A program made the translations under genes and the position numbers. The notes beneath the pieces were generated by a model, which saw nothing but the letters and a program-made list of their open reading frames with translations, was not told the DNA's origin and ran no database searches. A stretch of DNA of 10,178 nucleotides. Origin: Aromatoleum sp. GTDB taxonomy: Bacteria > Pseudomonadota > Gammaproteobacteria > Burkholderiales > Casimicrobiaceae. The stretch covers positions 1 to 10,178 of the forward strand of contig JAAFGU010000059.1 of NCBI GenBank assembly GCA_010365205.1, read 5' to 3'. Shown here piece by piece: positions 1-6,050 of this stretch; the first letter of the stretch is position 1, and every line of letters starts with the position of its first letter.

Positions 1-66
1 CGCGCGATTGCGCGCGCCCGACGCGCGTCGATCGCCTTCCAGTGCCGCCTCAGGGAGGGCGCATGA
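1..66 (+). CDS. Possible 3' end of an upstream operon gene (partial)
   Basis: Frame 1 is open from the window edge to a TGA at 64-66. That stop overlaps the livF ATG (63-65) as ATGA, the usual arrangement of translationally coupled operon genes. The visible tail is about 21 residues, rich in Arg and Ala and ending in LREGA. It carries no recognisable motif and does not look like a typical LivG C-terminus. By context it could belong to livM, livG or another operon member, but this cannot be decided here. The livF frame is also open upstream, so this call rests mainly on the overlap. Confidence 0.3.
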   Translation, partial: RAIARARRASIAFQCRLREGA

Positions 67-776
67 GTGAAGCGCTGCTGGAGGCGCGCGACCTGCACGC
101 CTACTACGGTGCGAGCCATATCCTGCACGGCGTCGACTTCCGCATCGGCCGTGGTGAAACGGTAGGACTGATGGGCCGCAACGGGATGGGCAAGAGCACG
201 CTGATCCGCAGCATGCTGGGGCTCGTCAAGCCGCGGGGCGGAGAGGTGTTGGTCTGTGGCACGCCGATGACCGGCGCCGCGCCATATCTCGTCGCGCGCA
301 AGGGCATCGCGTATGTGCCCGAGGGCCGCGGCATATTCCCGAATCTGACCGTCCACGAAAATCTGGTGATGGCCGCGCGCGCGGGCGTCGACGGCCGCCG
401 CGACTGGACCTACGAACGTGTGTTGGCGACTTTTCCGCGGCTGGCCGAGCGGATCGACCATGGCGGGTTCAAGCTGTCCGGGGGCGAGCAGCAGATGCTC
501 ACGATCGGCCGCGCGCTGATGACCAATCCGGACCTGCTGATCCTCGACGAGGCGACCGAGGGTCTGGCGCCGCAAATCGCGAAGGAAATCTGGCGGATCA
601 TCGGCGAGATCCGCAGCCATGGCATCGCGGCGCTGATCGTCGACAAGAACTACCGGGCGGTCACCGCGATTGCCAACCGCAACGTGATCCTGGTGAAGGG
701 GCGCGTCGCGTTCGAGGGCGACAGCCCGACGCTGCTCGCGCAGCCGGACCTGCTGCACCGTCACTTGGGCGTGTAG
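63..776 (+). CDS. livF: Branched-chain amino acid-type ABC transporter ATP-binding protein LivF
   Basis: This 237-residue protein is one of the two cytoplasmic ATPase subunits of a HAAT-type ABC importer; it hydrolyses ATP to drive uptake through LivH/LivM-like permeases. Visible motifs are Walker A GRNGMGKST (residues 38-46), the family-typical YVPEGRGIFPNLTV segment in the Q-loop region (84-97), signature LSGGEQQ (138-144) and Walker B LLILDEATEGLAP (158-170). The LivF-type IVDKN stands where other ABC ATPases have the H-loop. Length is normal for LivF. The ATG at 63 was chosen over an in-frame GTG at 42 because GGGAGG lies just upstream and the protein then begins at the usual place. In this context (followed by a hydrolase and an aryl-CoA-type thioesterase) the substrate may be an aromatic acid rather than an amino acid; that is inference. 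Confidence 0.93.
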   Translation: MSEALLEARDLHAYYGASHILHGVDFRIGRGETVGLMGRNGMGKSTLIRSMLGLVKPRGGEVLVCGTPMTGAAPYLVARKGIAYVPEGRGIFPNLTVHENLVMAARAGVDGRRDWTYERVLATFPRLAERIDHGGFKLSGGEQQMLTIGRALMTNPDLLILDEATEGLAPQIAKEIWRIIGEIRSHGIAALIVDKNYRAVTAIANRNVILVKGRVAFEGDSPTLLAQPDLLHRHLGV

Positions 777-1541
777 ATGCCGTTCGTCACGGCGGCGGGC
801 CGCCGCATCGAGTTCGAACACATCGCGGTCGCCGGCGCGCGTCGTCCGACGCTCGTATTCCTGCACGAGGGCCTGGGCTCGATCGCGATGTGGCGCGACT
901 TTCCGGGGCGCCTCGCGCACGCGACCAACTGCGACGCCATCGTCTACTCGCGGTATTCGTACGGGAATTCGGCGCCGCTCGCCGCGCCGCACGGGGTCCG
1001 CTACATGCATGACGAGGCGCTCGTCGCGCTGCCCGAGCTGCTGGACAACTGGCGCGTCGAGCGGCCGCTCCTCGTCGGGCACAGCGACGGCGCCTCGATC
1101 GCGCTTATCCACGCGGGCGGGAGCGGACGCGCCGTCGCGGGGCTCGTGCTGATGGCGCCGCATGTGCTGGTCGAGGACATTTCGGTCGCGAGCATCGCCG
1201 CCGCGAAGCTCGCCTACGACACGACGGATCTGCGCGCGAAGCTCGCCCCCTACCACGCCGACGCCGGTTCCGCGTTCCGGGGCTGGAACGATATCTGGCT
1301 GCACCCGGATTTTCGCGCGTGGAACATCGAGGAGTACCTGCCGCGCATAACCTGCCCGGTGCTGGCGATCCAGGGCGCCGACGACGAGTATGGGACGCTG
1401 GACCAGCTTGCGCGGATCGGGAACGGCGTCGCCGACGCCGAGCTGGTCGAGCTTTCCGACTGCCGTCACTCGCCACACCGCGACCAGCCCGATGCGGTGA
1501 TCGAGGTCGTCACGCGCTTCATCGACCGGGTCACCGCGTAG
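777..1541 (+). CDS. Alpha/beta hydrolase
   Basis: A cytoplasmic alpha/beta-hydrolase-fold enzyme of 254 residues. It has an oxyanion-hole segment HEGLGS (30-35), a nucleophile elbow GHSDG with Ser103, an acidic residue in GADDEYGT (Asp202 or Asp203), and the catalytic His in CRHSPHRDQP (most likely His231). The fold is complete and no signal peptide is seen. The ATG directly follows the livF stop codon (TAG-ATG, zero spacing) with no obvious separate ribosome site, so translation is probably coupled to livF. Hydrolases of this kind occur beside ABC transporters and thioesterases in aerobic CoA-dependent benzoate (box) clusters, where a lactone-hydrolase or esterase role has been proposed. The exact substrate cannot be read from the sequence. 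Confidence 0.85.
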   Translation: MPFVTAAGRRIEFEHIAVAGARRPTLVFLHEGLGSIAMWRDFPGRLAHATNCDAIVYSRYSYGNSAPLAAPHGVRYMHDEALVALPELLDNWRVERPLLVGHSDGASIALIHAGGSGRAVAGLVLMAPHVLVEDISVASIAAAKLAYDTTDLRAKLAPYHADAGSAFRGWNDIWLHPDFRAWNIEEYLPRITCPVLAIQGADDEYGTLDQLARIGNGVADAELVELSDCRHSPHRDQPDAVIEVVTRFIDRVTA

Positions 1542-1573
1542 CGCTGGACAATTTCCGCCCAATGGAGATTGCG

Positions 1574-2038
1574 ATGGCTGATGCCACCCCCGCCCCGTTC
1601 GTCCGCGAGAAGCTGATCCGCTTCCACCACTGCGATCCCGCGGGCATCGTGTTCTACCCGCAGTACTTCATCCTGTTCAACGAGCTGGTCGAGGACTGGT
1701 TCAATACCGGGCTGGAGATGAATTTCGCGACGTTCCACACCGACGACCGTCTCGGCCTGCCGATGGCGCACCTCGAATGCGACTTCCTCGCGCCGTCGAA
1801 GATCGGCGAGCGACTGCGCCTCGCGCTCACCGTGAGGAAGATCGGCACCACGTCGATCACGCTCGCCGTGGACGGCAGCACCGACGGCCAGCCGCGCGTG
1901 CGCGCCAAGCTGATCGTCGTGCTGGCGTCGCTCGAGGCGCACCGGCCGGTACCGATTTCGGCGGCGTTCCGAGAGAAGTTGGAACGATTTGCCGTAGAAA
2001 TTGGAGAAATTGGGGACGGACCACGTTTTCGGGGGTGA
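1574..2038 (+). CDS. Acyl-CoA thioesterase, 4-hydroxybenzoyl-CoA thioesterase family, with repeat-derived C-terminus
   Basis: A hotdog-fold thioesterase of 154 residues, expected to release a free acid and CoA from an aryl- or acyl-CoA. The N-terminal HHCDPAGIVFYPQYF (18-32) is the family signature, with Asp21 at the position of the catalytic Asp of Pseudomonas 4-hydroxybenzoyl-CoA thioesterase. The ATG at 1574 is preferred over an in-frame ATG at 1562 because GGAG (1564-1567) sits six bases before it. It is the third gene of the livF operon, 32 bases after the hydrolase. Oddity: residues from about 142 to the end (EIGEIGDGPRFRG) and the TGA stop are encoded by the left arm and loop edge of the palindromic repeat at 1997-2089, so the native C-terminus has been replaced or extended. 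The catalytic core is intact. A role in clearing dead-end CoA esters in an aromatic pathway fits the context but is not shown. Confidence 0.87.
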   Translation: MADATPAPFVREKLIRFHHCDPAGIVFYPQYFILFNELVEDWFNTGLEMNFATFHTDDRLGLPMAHLECDFLAPSKIGERLRLALTVRKIGTTSITLAVDGSTDGQPRVRAKLIVVLASLEAHRPVPISAAFREKLERFAVEIGEIGDGPRFRG

Positions 2039-2089
2039 CCGTCGCTGTCGGGCGGGGACGAACAGAAAACGTGGTCCGTTCCCAATTTC
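1997..2089. repeat. Palindromic repeat, copy 1 (REP/MITE-like)
   Basis: The arms at 2006-2029 and 2066-2089 are reverse complements over 24 bases with one mismatch. They flank a 36-base centre containing TGACCGTCGCTGTCG (2036-2050), the core shared with copies 2 and 3. The start is doubled: GAAATTGG occurs at 1997 and again at 2006. The left half is translated as the end of the thioesterase. The element lies between that gene and the convergent glycosyltransferase gene. The long stem could stop transcription, although no T-run follows it. Confidence 0.85.
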
Positions 2090-2180
2090 CGCGCGGCGGG
2101 CTGAACCGGTGTGCGGGCGCGCCGCATCGAGTCCGCCGCCGTGGCAGTTGTCGCCCGTGCCGCGCTCCCGCGTCGCCTGT

Positions 2181-3572
2181 CTACTGCAAATAGAAATCGA
2201 CGTGCCGCGCAAACGCAGCCTCACCGACGAGGTCGACGACGGTCTGCCGCGCCGCACCACCGATCGTCGCCCGCAGCACAGGGTCGTCGCGCAATCTGGC
2301 GATGAGGTCGAGTGCCTGCCGGTCGGAGTGGAACAGGAAGCCGTTCTCGCCGTGCCGGATGATCTGCGCATAGCCGCCGTTCGCGTGCGCGACCACCGGC
2401 AGGCCGGCGGCCATCGCTTCGGTCACTACGCGGCCCCAGGCCTCGGTCCACGAAGGGTCGGTTCGATAGGTGAAGCAATCCAGCGATTGCAGGAACGTGG
2501 CCACGGGTTCGGTGCGCACGGGCAGGAGCTCGACGTTCTGCTCTCCGGCGAGCGCCTCGCGGAGCAACGTGCCGCCCATGATGCGGGCTTTCATCCCGCG
2601 CGCGGCAATCTCGCGGAAGAACCCGGCGGCCGCAGGATGGAATTTCGTCTGTTCGTCCCGGCTCACGCGGCCGACGACGAAGTCCGCGCTGGCGCGCGGG
2701 GCCTTCGGCCCGGGCCGCAGCTGCTCGAGATCGATCGGCGACGGCTCGAACCGGCCCGGCAGCCCGGAATTGCGTTGGAGCAGATCGGACGCGTGCAGAA
2801 GCTCGATCTTCGGCAGCATCGGCAGCGACAGCCGCTTCAATTTACCCGCGAGCTGGACAGGATCGAAGACGTTGTACAACAGGATCACGCGCCGGAACCG
2901 CGTCTGCGCGACCCAGGCGCCGATCCGGAAGAAACAGCCGATGATCACCAGCGTACCCGTCTGCGGAAAATGGTGCGCCGACGTGTCGATCGCGCGCACC
3001 CCGTAGGCGTCGAAAACAGAATTCCGATCGGGATGCTCGGACCAGAACGCGACGTCGCAATGCCGCTTGAGCCGCATGCCCAATTCGATCGCGCGCCATT
3101 CGGCTCCGCCGGAGGGATTGCCGTAGGTGTTGAGCAGATGGATCGTATTCCCTCCCATCGGCGCGGGACGCGCGTCCGCGTCCGGATCGAAGATGAGGTG
3201 CTTCAACCGGCGGCATTCCACGGCCGCTTTCGCGAGGCGCAGGTTGTCCCGCATCGCGGCGACGTCGGGCACCAGCGCCATCGCCTGCTGGATACGGGCG
3301 ACGGCTGCCGCCGGATCGTGGAGGCAATACTCGATCACGCCGAGCATGTGGAGTATGTCGGGCTCGGCGGGCGCCTCGGCGAGCGCGGCGAGGTAGAGTT
3401 CGCGCGCCGCTTCGTGGTCGGCATCGAGTTGGAGCTTGAGCGCGCGCGCCATCAGCGATCGGGCCGAGGCCGATGCCACCGCCGTTGCCGGCGGCGGGTC
3501 GCCGAGGGCACCGCAGCACAGCTTGTATTTCCTTCCGCTGCCGCAGGGGCAGGGGCTGTTGCGTGGAATCAT
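2181..3572 (-). CDS. SEC-C motif, TPR and GT-B (family 4-like) glycosyltransferase fusion
   Basis: A probable cytoplasmic glycosyltransferase of 463 residues with an unusual N-terminus. Residues 6-21 form a SEC-C zinc-binding motif, PCPCGSGRKYKLCCG, with Cys8, Cys10, Cys19 and Cys20 as presumed ligands. Residues about 43-117 look like two TPR-type helical repeats (AARELYLAALAEAPAEPDIL, then DPAAAVARIQQAMALVPD). From about 143 on it resembles a GT-B transferase: an N-terminal lobe with a GGAEWRAIELG segment, then FVVGRVSRDEQTKFHP (298-312), then the donor-site region 377-414. That region has an EX7E pair (Glu377, Glu385), GLPVVAHANGGYAQII and HGENGFLF, which suggests a nucleotide-sugar donor. 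The ATG at 3572 was chosen because SEC-C proteins commonly begin right before the motif; in-frame ATGs at 3620 and 3671 are possible and no strong ribosome site separates them. Acceptor and pathway are unknown, and the flanking genes give no surface-polysaccharide context. Confidence 0.85.
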   Translation of the reverse strand: MIPRNSPCPCGSGRKYKLCCGALGDPPPATAVASASARSLMARALKLQLDADHEAARELYLAALAEAPAEPDILHMLGVIEYCLHDPAAAVARIQQAMALVPDVAAMRDNLRLAKAAVECRRLKHLIFDPDADARPAPMGGNTIHLLNTYGNPSGGAEWRAIELGMRLKRHCDVAFWSEHPDRNSVFDAYGVRAIDTSAHHFPQTGTLVIIGCFFRIGAWVAQTRFRRVILLYNVFDPVQLAGKLKRLSLPMLPKIELLHASDLLQRNSGLPGRFEPSPIDLEQLRPGPKAPRASADFVVGRVSRDEQTKFHPAAAGFFREIAARGMKARIMGGTLLREALAGEQNVELLPVRTEPVATFLQSLDCFTYRTDPSWTEAWGRVVTEAMAAGLPVVAHANGGYAQIIRHGENGFLFHSDRQALDLIARLRDDPVLRATIGGAARQTVVDLVGEAAFARHVDFYLQ

Positions 3573-3722
3573 CGTTGCCGCAGCGGTCCCGCGTTCGGTT
3601 GGATCGGACGCAGTGCGCATTTTAGAGCCATTCGCCGCCGCCCGACCGCGGCTATCCCGGGAACGCCGCATTCCCCGTCTGCGCGCGCCCGAGAATGAGC
3701 GCGTGGACGTCGTGCGGTTGAC

Positions 3723-3817
3723 CGCCTGATAAAGGGGCGCGCCTGATAAAGGGGACGTACCACGATTGGGATATGAATCCCGGTGTGTGCAAACGGGGAC
3801 ACCACCGTCTGTCCCCG
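3723..3817. repeat. Degenerate repeats related to the palindromic family
   Basis: A 15-base direct repeat, CGCCTGATAAAGGGG, occurs at 3723-3737 and 3740-3754. The second copy continues into GGGGACGTACCACG, close to the GGGGACGCACCACG of the full repeats. Further on, CGGGGACA (3794-3801) and TGTCCCCG (3810-3817) form an 8-base stem with an 8-base loop. No copy of the conserved loop core is present. I read this as a decayed or partial member of the same family. Confidence 0.6.
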
Positions 3818-3832
3818 AATACGGTTGATCCC

Positions 3833-3994
3833 GGTCATCGCCGTCGCGGCCTCCGGCGCGATCGCGGTGATCCCGTGCTTCGCGAGCTCCTTCGCCGCCG
3901 AGGTCCTGAGGCCGAGGATGGCGGTCTTCGCGGCGCCATGGTCAATCTGGCCGATCGTGCCCAAGATGCCTGCGGACCCGCGCGTCGCGTTGAC
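3833..3994 (-). pseudogene. Fragment of a short-chain dehydrogenase/reductase (SDR) gene
   Basis: The minus strand encodes 54 residues that align by eye with the central part of FabG-like SDR proteins: a GSAGILGTIGQ segment, then HGAAKTAILGLRTSAAKEL and KHGITAIAPEAATAMT. In active SDRs the catalytic pair is YxxxK; here the Tyr is His (HGAAK). The usual GITANAIAPEA stretch lacks two residues. The Rossmann N-terminus and the C-terminal part are missing: an in-frame TAG lies just upstream (+ strand CTA at 4013-4015) and degenerate repeat sequence lies just downstream. It is therefore a non-functional remnant. Its original substrate cannot be told. Confidence 0.72.
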
Positions 3995-4019
3995 GGCCGC
4001 GGGCCGCGCAGCCTAGTAT
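3990..4019 (+). promoter_or_regulatory. Putative sigma-70 promoter of the FecR-like/heme sensor/kinase genes
   Basis: TTGACG (3990-3995) and TAGTAT (4014-4019) are separated by 18 bases, matching five and four of the six consensus positions. Transcription would start near 4026, about 40 bases before the ATG at 4067. It overlaps the end of the dead SDR fragment, so it may have arisen or been kept after that gene decayed. Called by eye only. Confidence 0.42.
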
Positions 4020-4066
4020 CGTCGCACCGCCCCGCGCCGACTGACGCTGCCGAGGTTTCGACTCCC

Positions 4067-4927
4067 ATGAAGATTGCCGGATTCTGCCTCCTCCTGGGGG
4101 TTGCACTGTCCGTTCCCGAATGCGTCGCGGCCGACGCCGGCATGGTCACGCTTGTCGAGGGCCCCGCGCGGATCCTGCGCGGGGTGACGTGGTACAAGCT
4201 GCTCCCCGGCGCAATATTGCAGGACGGGGACGTCATCGACGCCGCCGCCGCGACCAAGGTGCAGGCCGAGGTGGCCGGCGGTCCGATGCTTCACCTGGTC
4301 GGCCCGGCGCTGCTGTATGCGGCCGCGATTCCGCCGCGCGGCGATGGCACCAGCGGCACCGGCGGCGCGGTGGAGTTCGACCTTGAGCATGGATGGCTCA
4401 AGGTCGCATCGACGGTGGACAAGGTCGCGGCGCGCCTGCGAACCAGCGGCGCGCTGGTCGCGTTCGCGGACGCGACCGTCGTTCTGCGTGCCGACCCCAC
4501 GTCGACGGAGATCTTCGTCGAGTCCGGCGCGGCGCGAATCACCGAGATGGGCCGATCGGGCAAACCCGGATCGGCGCACGACGCGACGGCCGGCGAATAC
4601 TGGTCGCAGGGCGTCGACCGTTCGATCACGACGCAGCGCGGGGCGCCGGCAAAGTTCGTCGCGGCGATGCCACGCCATTTGACCGAGCGGCTGGGAAGCT
4701 TCGCGGCGAGACACAAAGGGCAGTCGGCCGCGTTCACCGCCGATCGCGACATCGCGCTGGCCGAAGCCGACGTGCTGCTCGCCGGCCCGTACCGGAAAAC
4801 ATTCGTGAGAAGATTCAGCAGCCGGCTGGCCGATCCGGCGTTTCGCAAGGAGGTGGACGCCGGCATCGCGGCCTACCCGGAATGGGACCGCGTCCTGCAT
4901 CCTGAAAAGTTTCGGCCACGCCCGTGA
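4067..4927 (+). CDS. Exported FecR-domain-like protein
   Basis: A 286-residue protein starting with a signal peptide: Lys2, a hydrophobic stretch (residues 4-18) and a probable cleavage after VAA (20-22). Residues about 25-160 resemble the beta-rich FecR domain: VTLVEGPARILRG, then a WYKLLPGAILQDGDVI segment, then repeated short strands up to TEIFVESGAARI. Stand-alone periplasmic FecR-like proteins are taken to bind ligands or partner proteins, unlike the anti-sigma FecR of iron uptake. The C-terminal 100 residues (about 185-286) are charged and helical with no family I can name. The ATG at 4067 gives a proper signal peptide; GAGG at 4052-4055 is a somewhat distant ribosome site. A heme-c sensor gene follows after 130 bases and then a kinase, suggesting a periplasmic input component of the same signalling unit (inference). 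Confidence 0.72.
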   Translation: MKIAGFCLLLGVALSVPECVAADAGMVTLVEGPARILRGVTWYKLLPGAILQDGDVIDAAAATKVQAEVAGGPMLHLVGPALLYAAAIPPRGDGTSGTGGAVEFDLEHGWLKVASTVDKVAARLRTSGALVAFADATVVLRADPTSTEIFVESGAARITEMGRSGKPGSAHDATAGEYWSQGVDRSITTQRGAPAKFVAAMPRHLTERLGSFAARHKGQSAAFTADRDIALAEADVLLAGPYRKTFVRRFSSRLADPAFRKEVDAGIAAYPEWDRVLHPEKFRPRP

Positions 4928-5057
4928 AGACGGCGCTCTCGGCCCCCGGCGCCCGCACCCGCGCCGCCGGGAGAGTCGAAAAGCCGCTGGCGGCAACCGC
5001 TGGCCGAACTGATGTGACCGCCGTGGGCCGCCGGCCCCCGGCAAGAGGGAGAGTGCA

Positions 5058-5927
5058 TTGAAGCTGATCTGGAAATTCAATCTGGTGCTGAGCGGCATTT
5101 TCGTCGTCGGCTTCGCCGTGGCCGCGTACGTATCGAACAGTGTGCTGCAGTCGAGCGCGCGCGAGGAAATCCTGCAGAACGCGCGGCTGATGATGGAGGC
5201 CGCGTTGACGTCACGCGACTACACGAATACGCAGGTGAAACCGCTGCTGGAGACGCAGCTCAAGTACGTATTCCTGCCGCAATCGGTGCCGGCCTATGCG
5301 GCCACCGAGCAGTTCACCGAGCTGCGCAAGAAGCATCCCGACTACGTCTACAAGGAAGCCACGCTCAACCCGACCAATCCGCGCGACCGCGCGAGCGACT
5401 GGGAGGCGGACGTCGTGGGGACGTTCCGCAACACGCCCGCCACGACCGAGATCATCGGCGAGCGCGAGACGCCGACCGGGCGCTCGCTCTATCTGGCGCG
5501 CCCGATGCAGATCAAGAATGCCGCCTGCCTCTCGTGTCACAGCACGATCGACGCGGCGCCGAAGACCATGGTCGACCTCTACGGCACTGCCAACGGCTTC
5601 GGCTGGAAGCTGAACGAGGTCATCGGCGCGCAGGTGGTGTCGGTGCCGATGGCGCTGCCGATAGCGCGCGCCAACCGCGCGTTGCGGACATTCATGCTGT
5701 CGCTGGCCGGCGTATTCGTCGTGACCGTCGTCATGCTCAACGTGATGCTGCACACGATCGTCATCCGCCGGATCACGCGTCTGGCGCGGATTGCCGACGA
5801 AACGAGCCTTGGCAACATGGAAGCGGGCGAATTTCGCACCAGGAGCAAGGACGAGATCGGGGTCCTCACCGACGCGCTCGCGCGGATGAAGACCAGCCTC
5901 GTCCAGGCGATGAAGATGCTCGAGTGA
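5058..5927 (+). CDS. Membrane heme-c sensor: DUF3365/Tll0287-like domain plus HAMP
   Basis: A 289-residue inner-membrane protein. TM helix 1 spans about residues 8-26. A periplasmic domain (27-210) follows, with the DUF3365 pattern (TLNPTNPRDRASDWE at 102-116) and a c-type heme site C157-LS-C160-H161. TM helix 2 is about 211-233, and a HAMP linker (234-289) follows with the typical DEIGVLTDALARM segment. Such domains are believed to sense redox state or small ligands through heme and pass the signal through HAMP. The start is TTG at 5058, backed by GAGGGAG at 5045-5051 with six-base spacing. The protein ends right after HAMP with no output domain, and its TGA stop (5925-5927) runs into repeat copy 2. 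It may act through the kinase encoded next, or may have been shortened by the repeat. Confidence 0.83.
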   Translation: MKLIWKFNLVLSGIFVVGFAVAAYVSNSVLQSSAREEILQNARLMMEAALTSRDYTNTQVKPLLETQLKYVFLPQSVPAYAATEQFTELRKKHPDYVYKEATLNPTNPRDRASDWEADVVGTFRNTPATTEIIGERETPTGRSLYLARPMQIKNAACLSCHSTIDAAPKTMVDLYGTANGFGWKLNEVIGAQVVSVPMALPIARANRALRTFMLSLAGVFVVTVVMLNVMLHTIVIRRITRLARIADETSLGNMEAGEFRTRSKDEIGVLTDALARMKTSLVQAMKMLE

Positions 5928-6028
5928 AATTGGGGACGCATAAAATGAGGGACGCACCACGTTTTCCGTCCGCCGCCGCGCGATAGCGACGGTCATCCCG
6001 GAAAACGTGGTGCGTCCCCCATTTTATG
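5926..6028. repeat. Palindromic repeat, copy 2, with inverted core
   Basis: It begins with GAAATTGGGGACGC, whose GA forms the last two bases of the heme sensor's TGA stop. The main arms at 5939-5967 and 6000-6028 pair over 29 bases with one mismatch. The loop holds CGATAGCGACGGTCA (5981-5995), the reverse complement of the core in copies 1 and 3, so the core lies in opposite orientation here. The arms have a CATAAAATG end in place of the GAAATT/C ends seen elsewhere. The element fills nearly the whole gap before the kinase gene. Confidence 0.85.
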
Positions 6029-6050
6029 CTCCATCCCTGATTGCAAAGTC

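Larger units (their letters stand above)
3573..4066. other. Gene-poor decayed region between glycosyltransferase and FecR-like gene
   Basis: No intact gene is visible here. From left to right it holds the upstream region of the glycosyltransferase gene; a short minus-strand stretch (3652-3722) that reads as a plausible protein tail ending TGNAAFPG before a TAG; degenerate repeats (3723-3817); a broken short-chain dehydrogenase fragment (3833-3994); and a promoter-like pair (3990-4019) facing the FecR-like gene. The pattern is that of an old gene eroded by deletions and repeats. Confidence 0.6.

Noticed and set aside
1466..2371. Long minus-strand ORF across the hydrolase end, thioesterase and repeat
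   Set aside because: Arg-rich shadow of the GC-biased + strand genes, with no recognisable motif.
2001..3698. Long + strand ORF of 565 codons opposite the glycosyltransferase
   Set aside because: The opposite strand holds clear SEC-C and GT-B motifs; this reading is Arg/His-rich antisense without domain features.
3783..4016. + strand ORF with hydrophobic stretches that could be a small membrane protein
   Set aside because: It is the antisense of the SDR fragment, which explains its composition better.
4928..5057. Possible terminator or attenuator between the FecR-like and heme sensor genes
   Set aside because: The sequence is GC-rich with several weak inverted repeats, but no clear stem followed by T residues.
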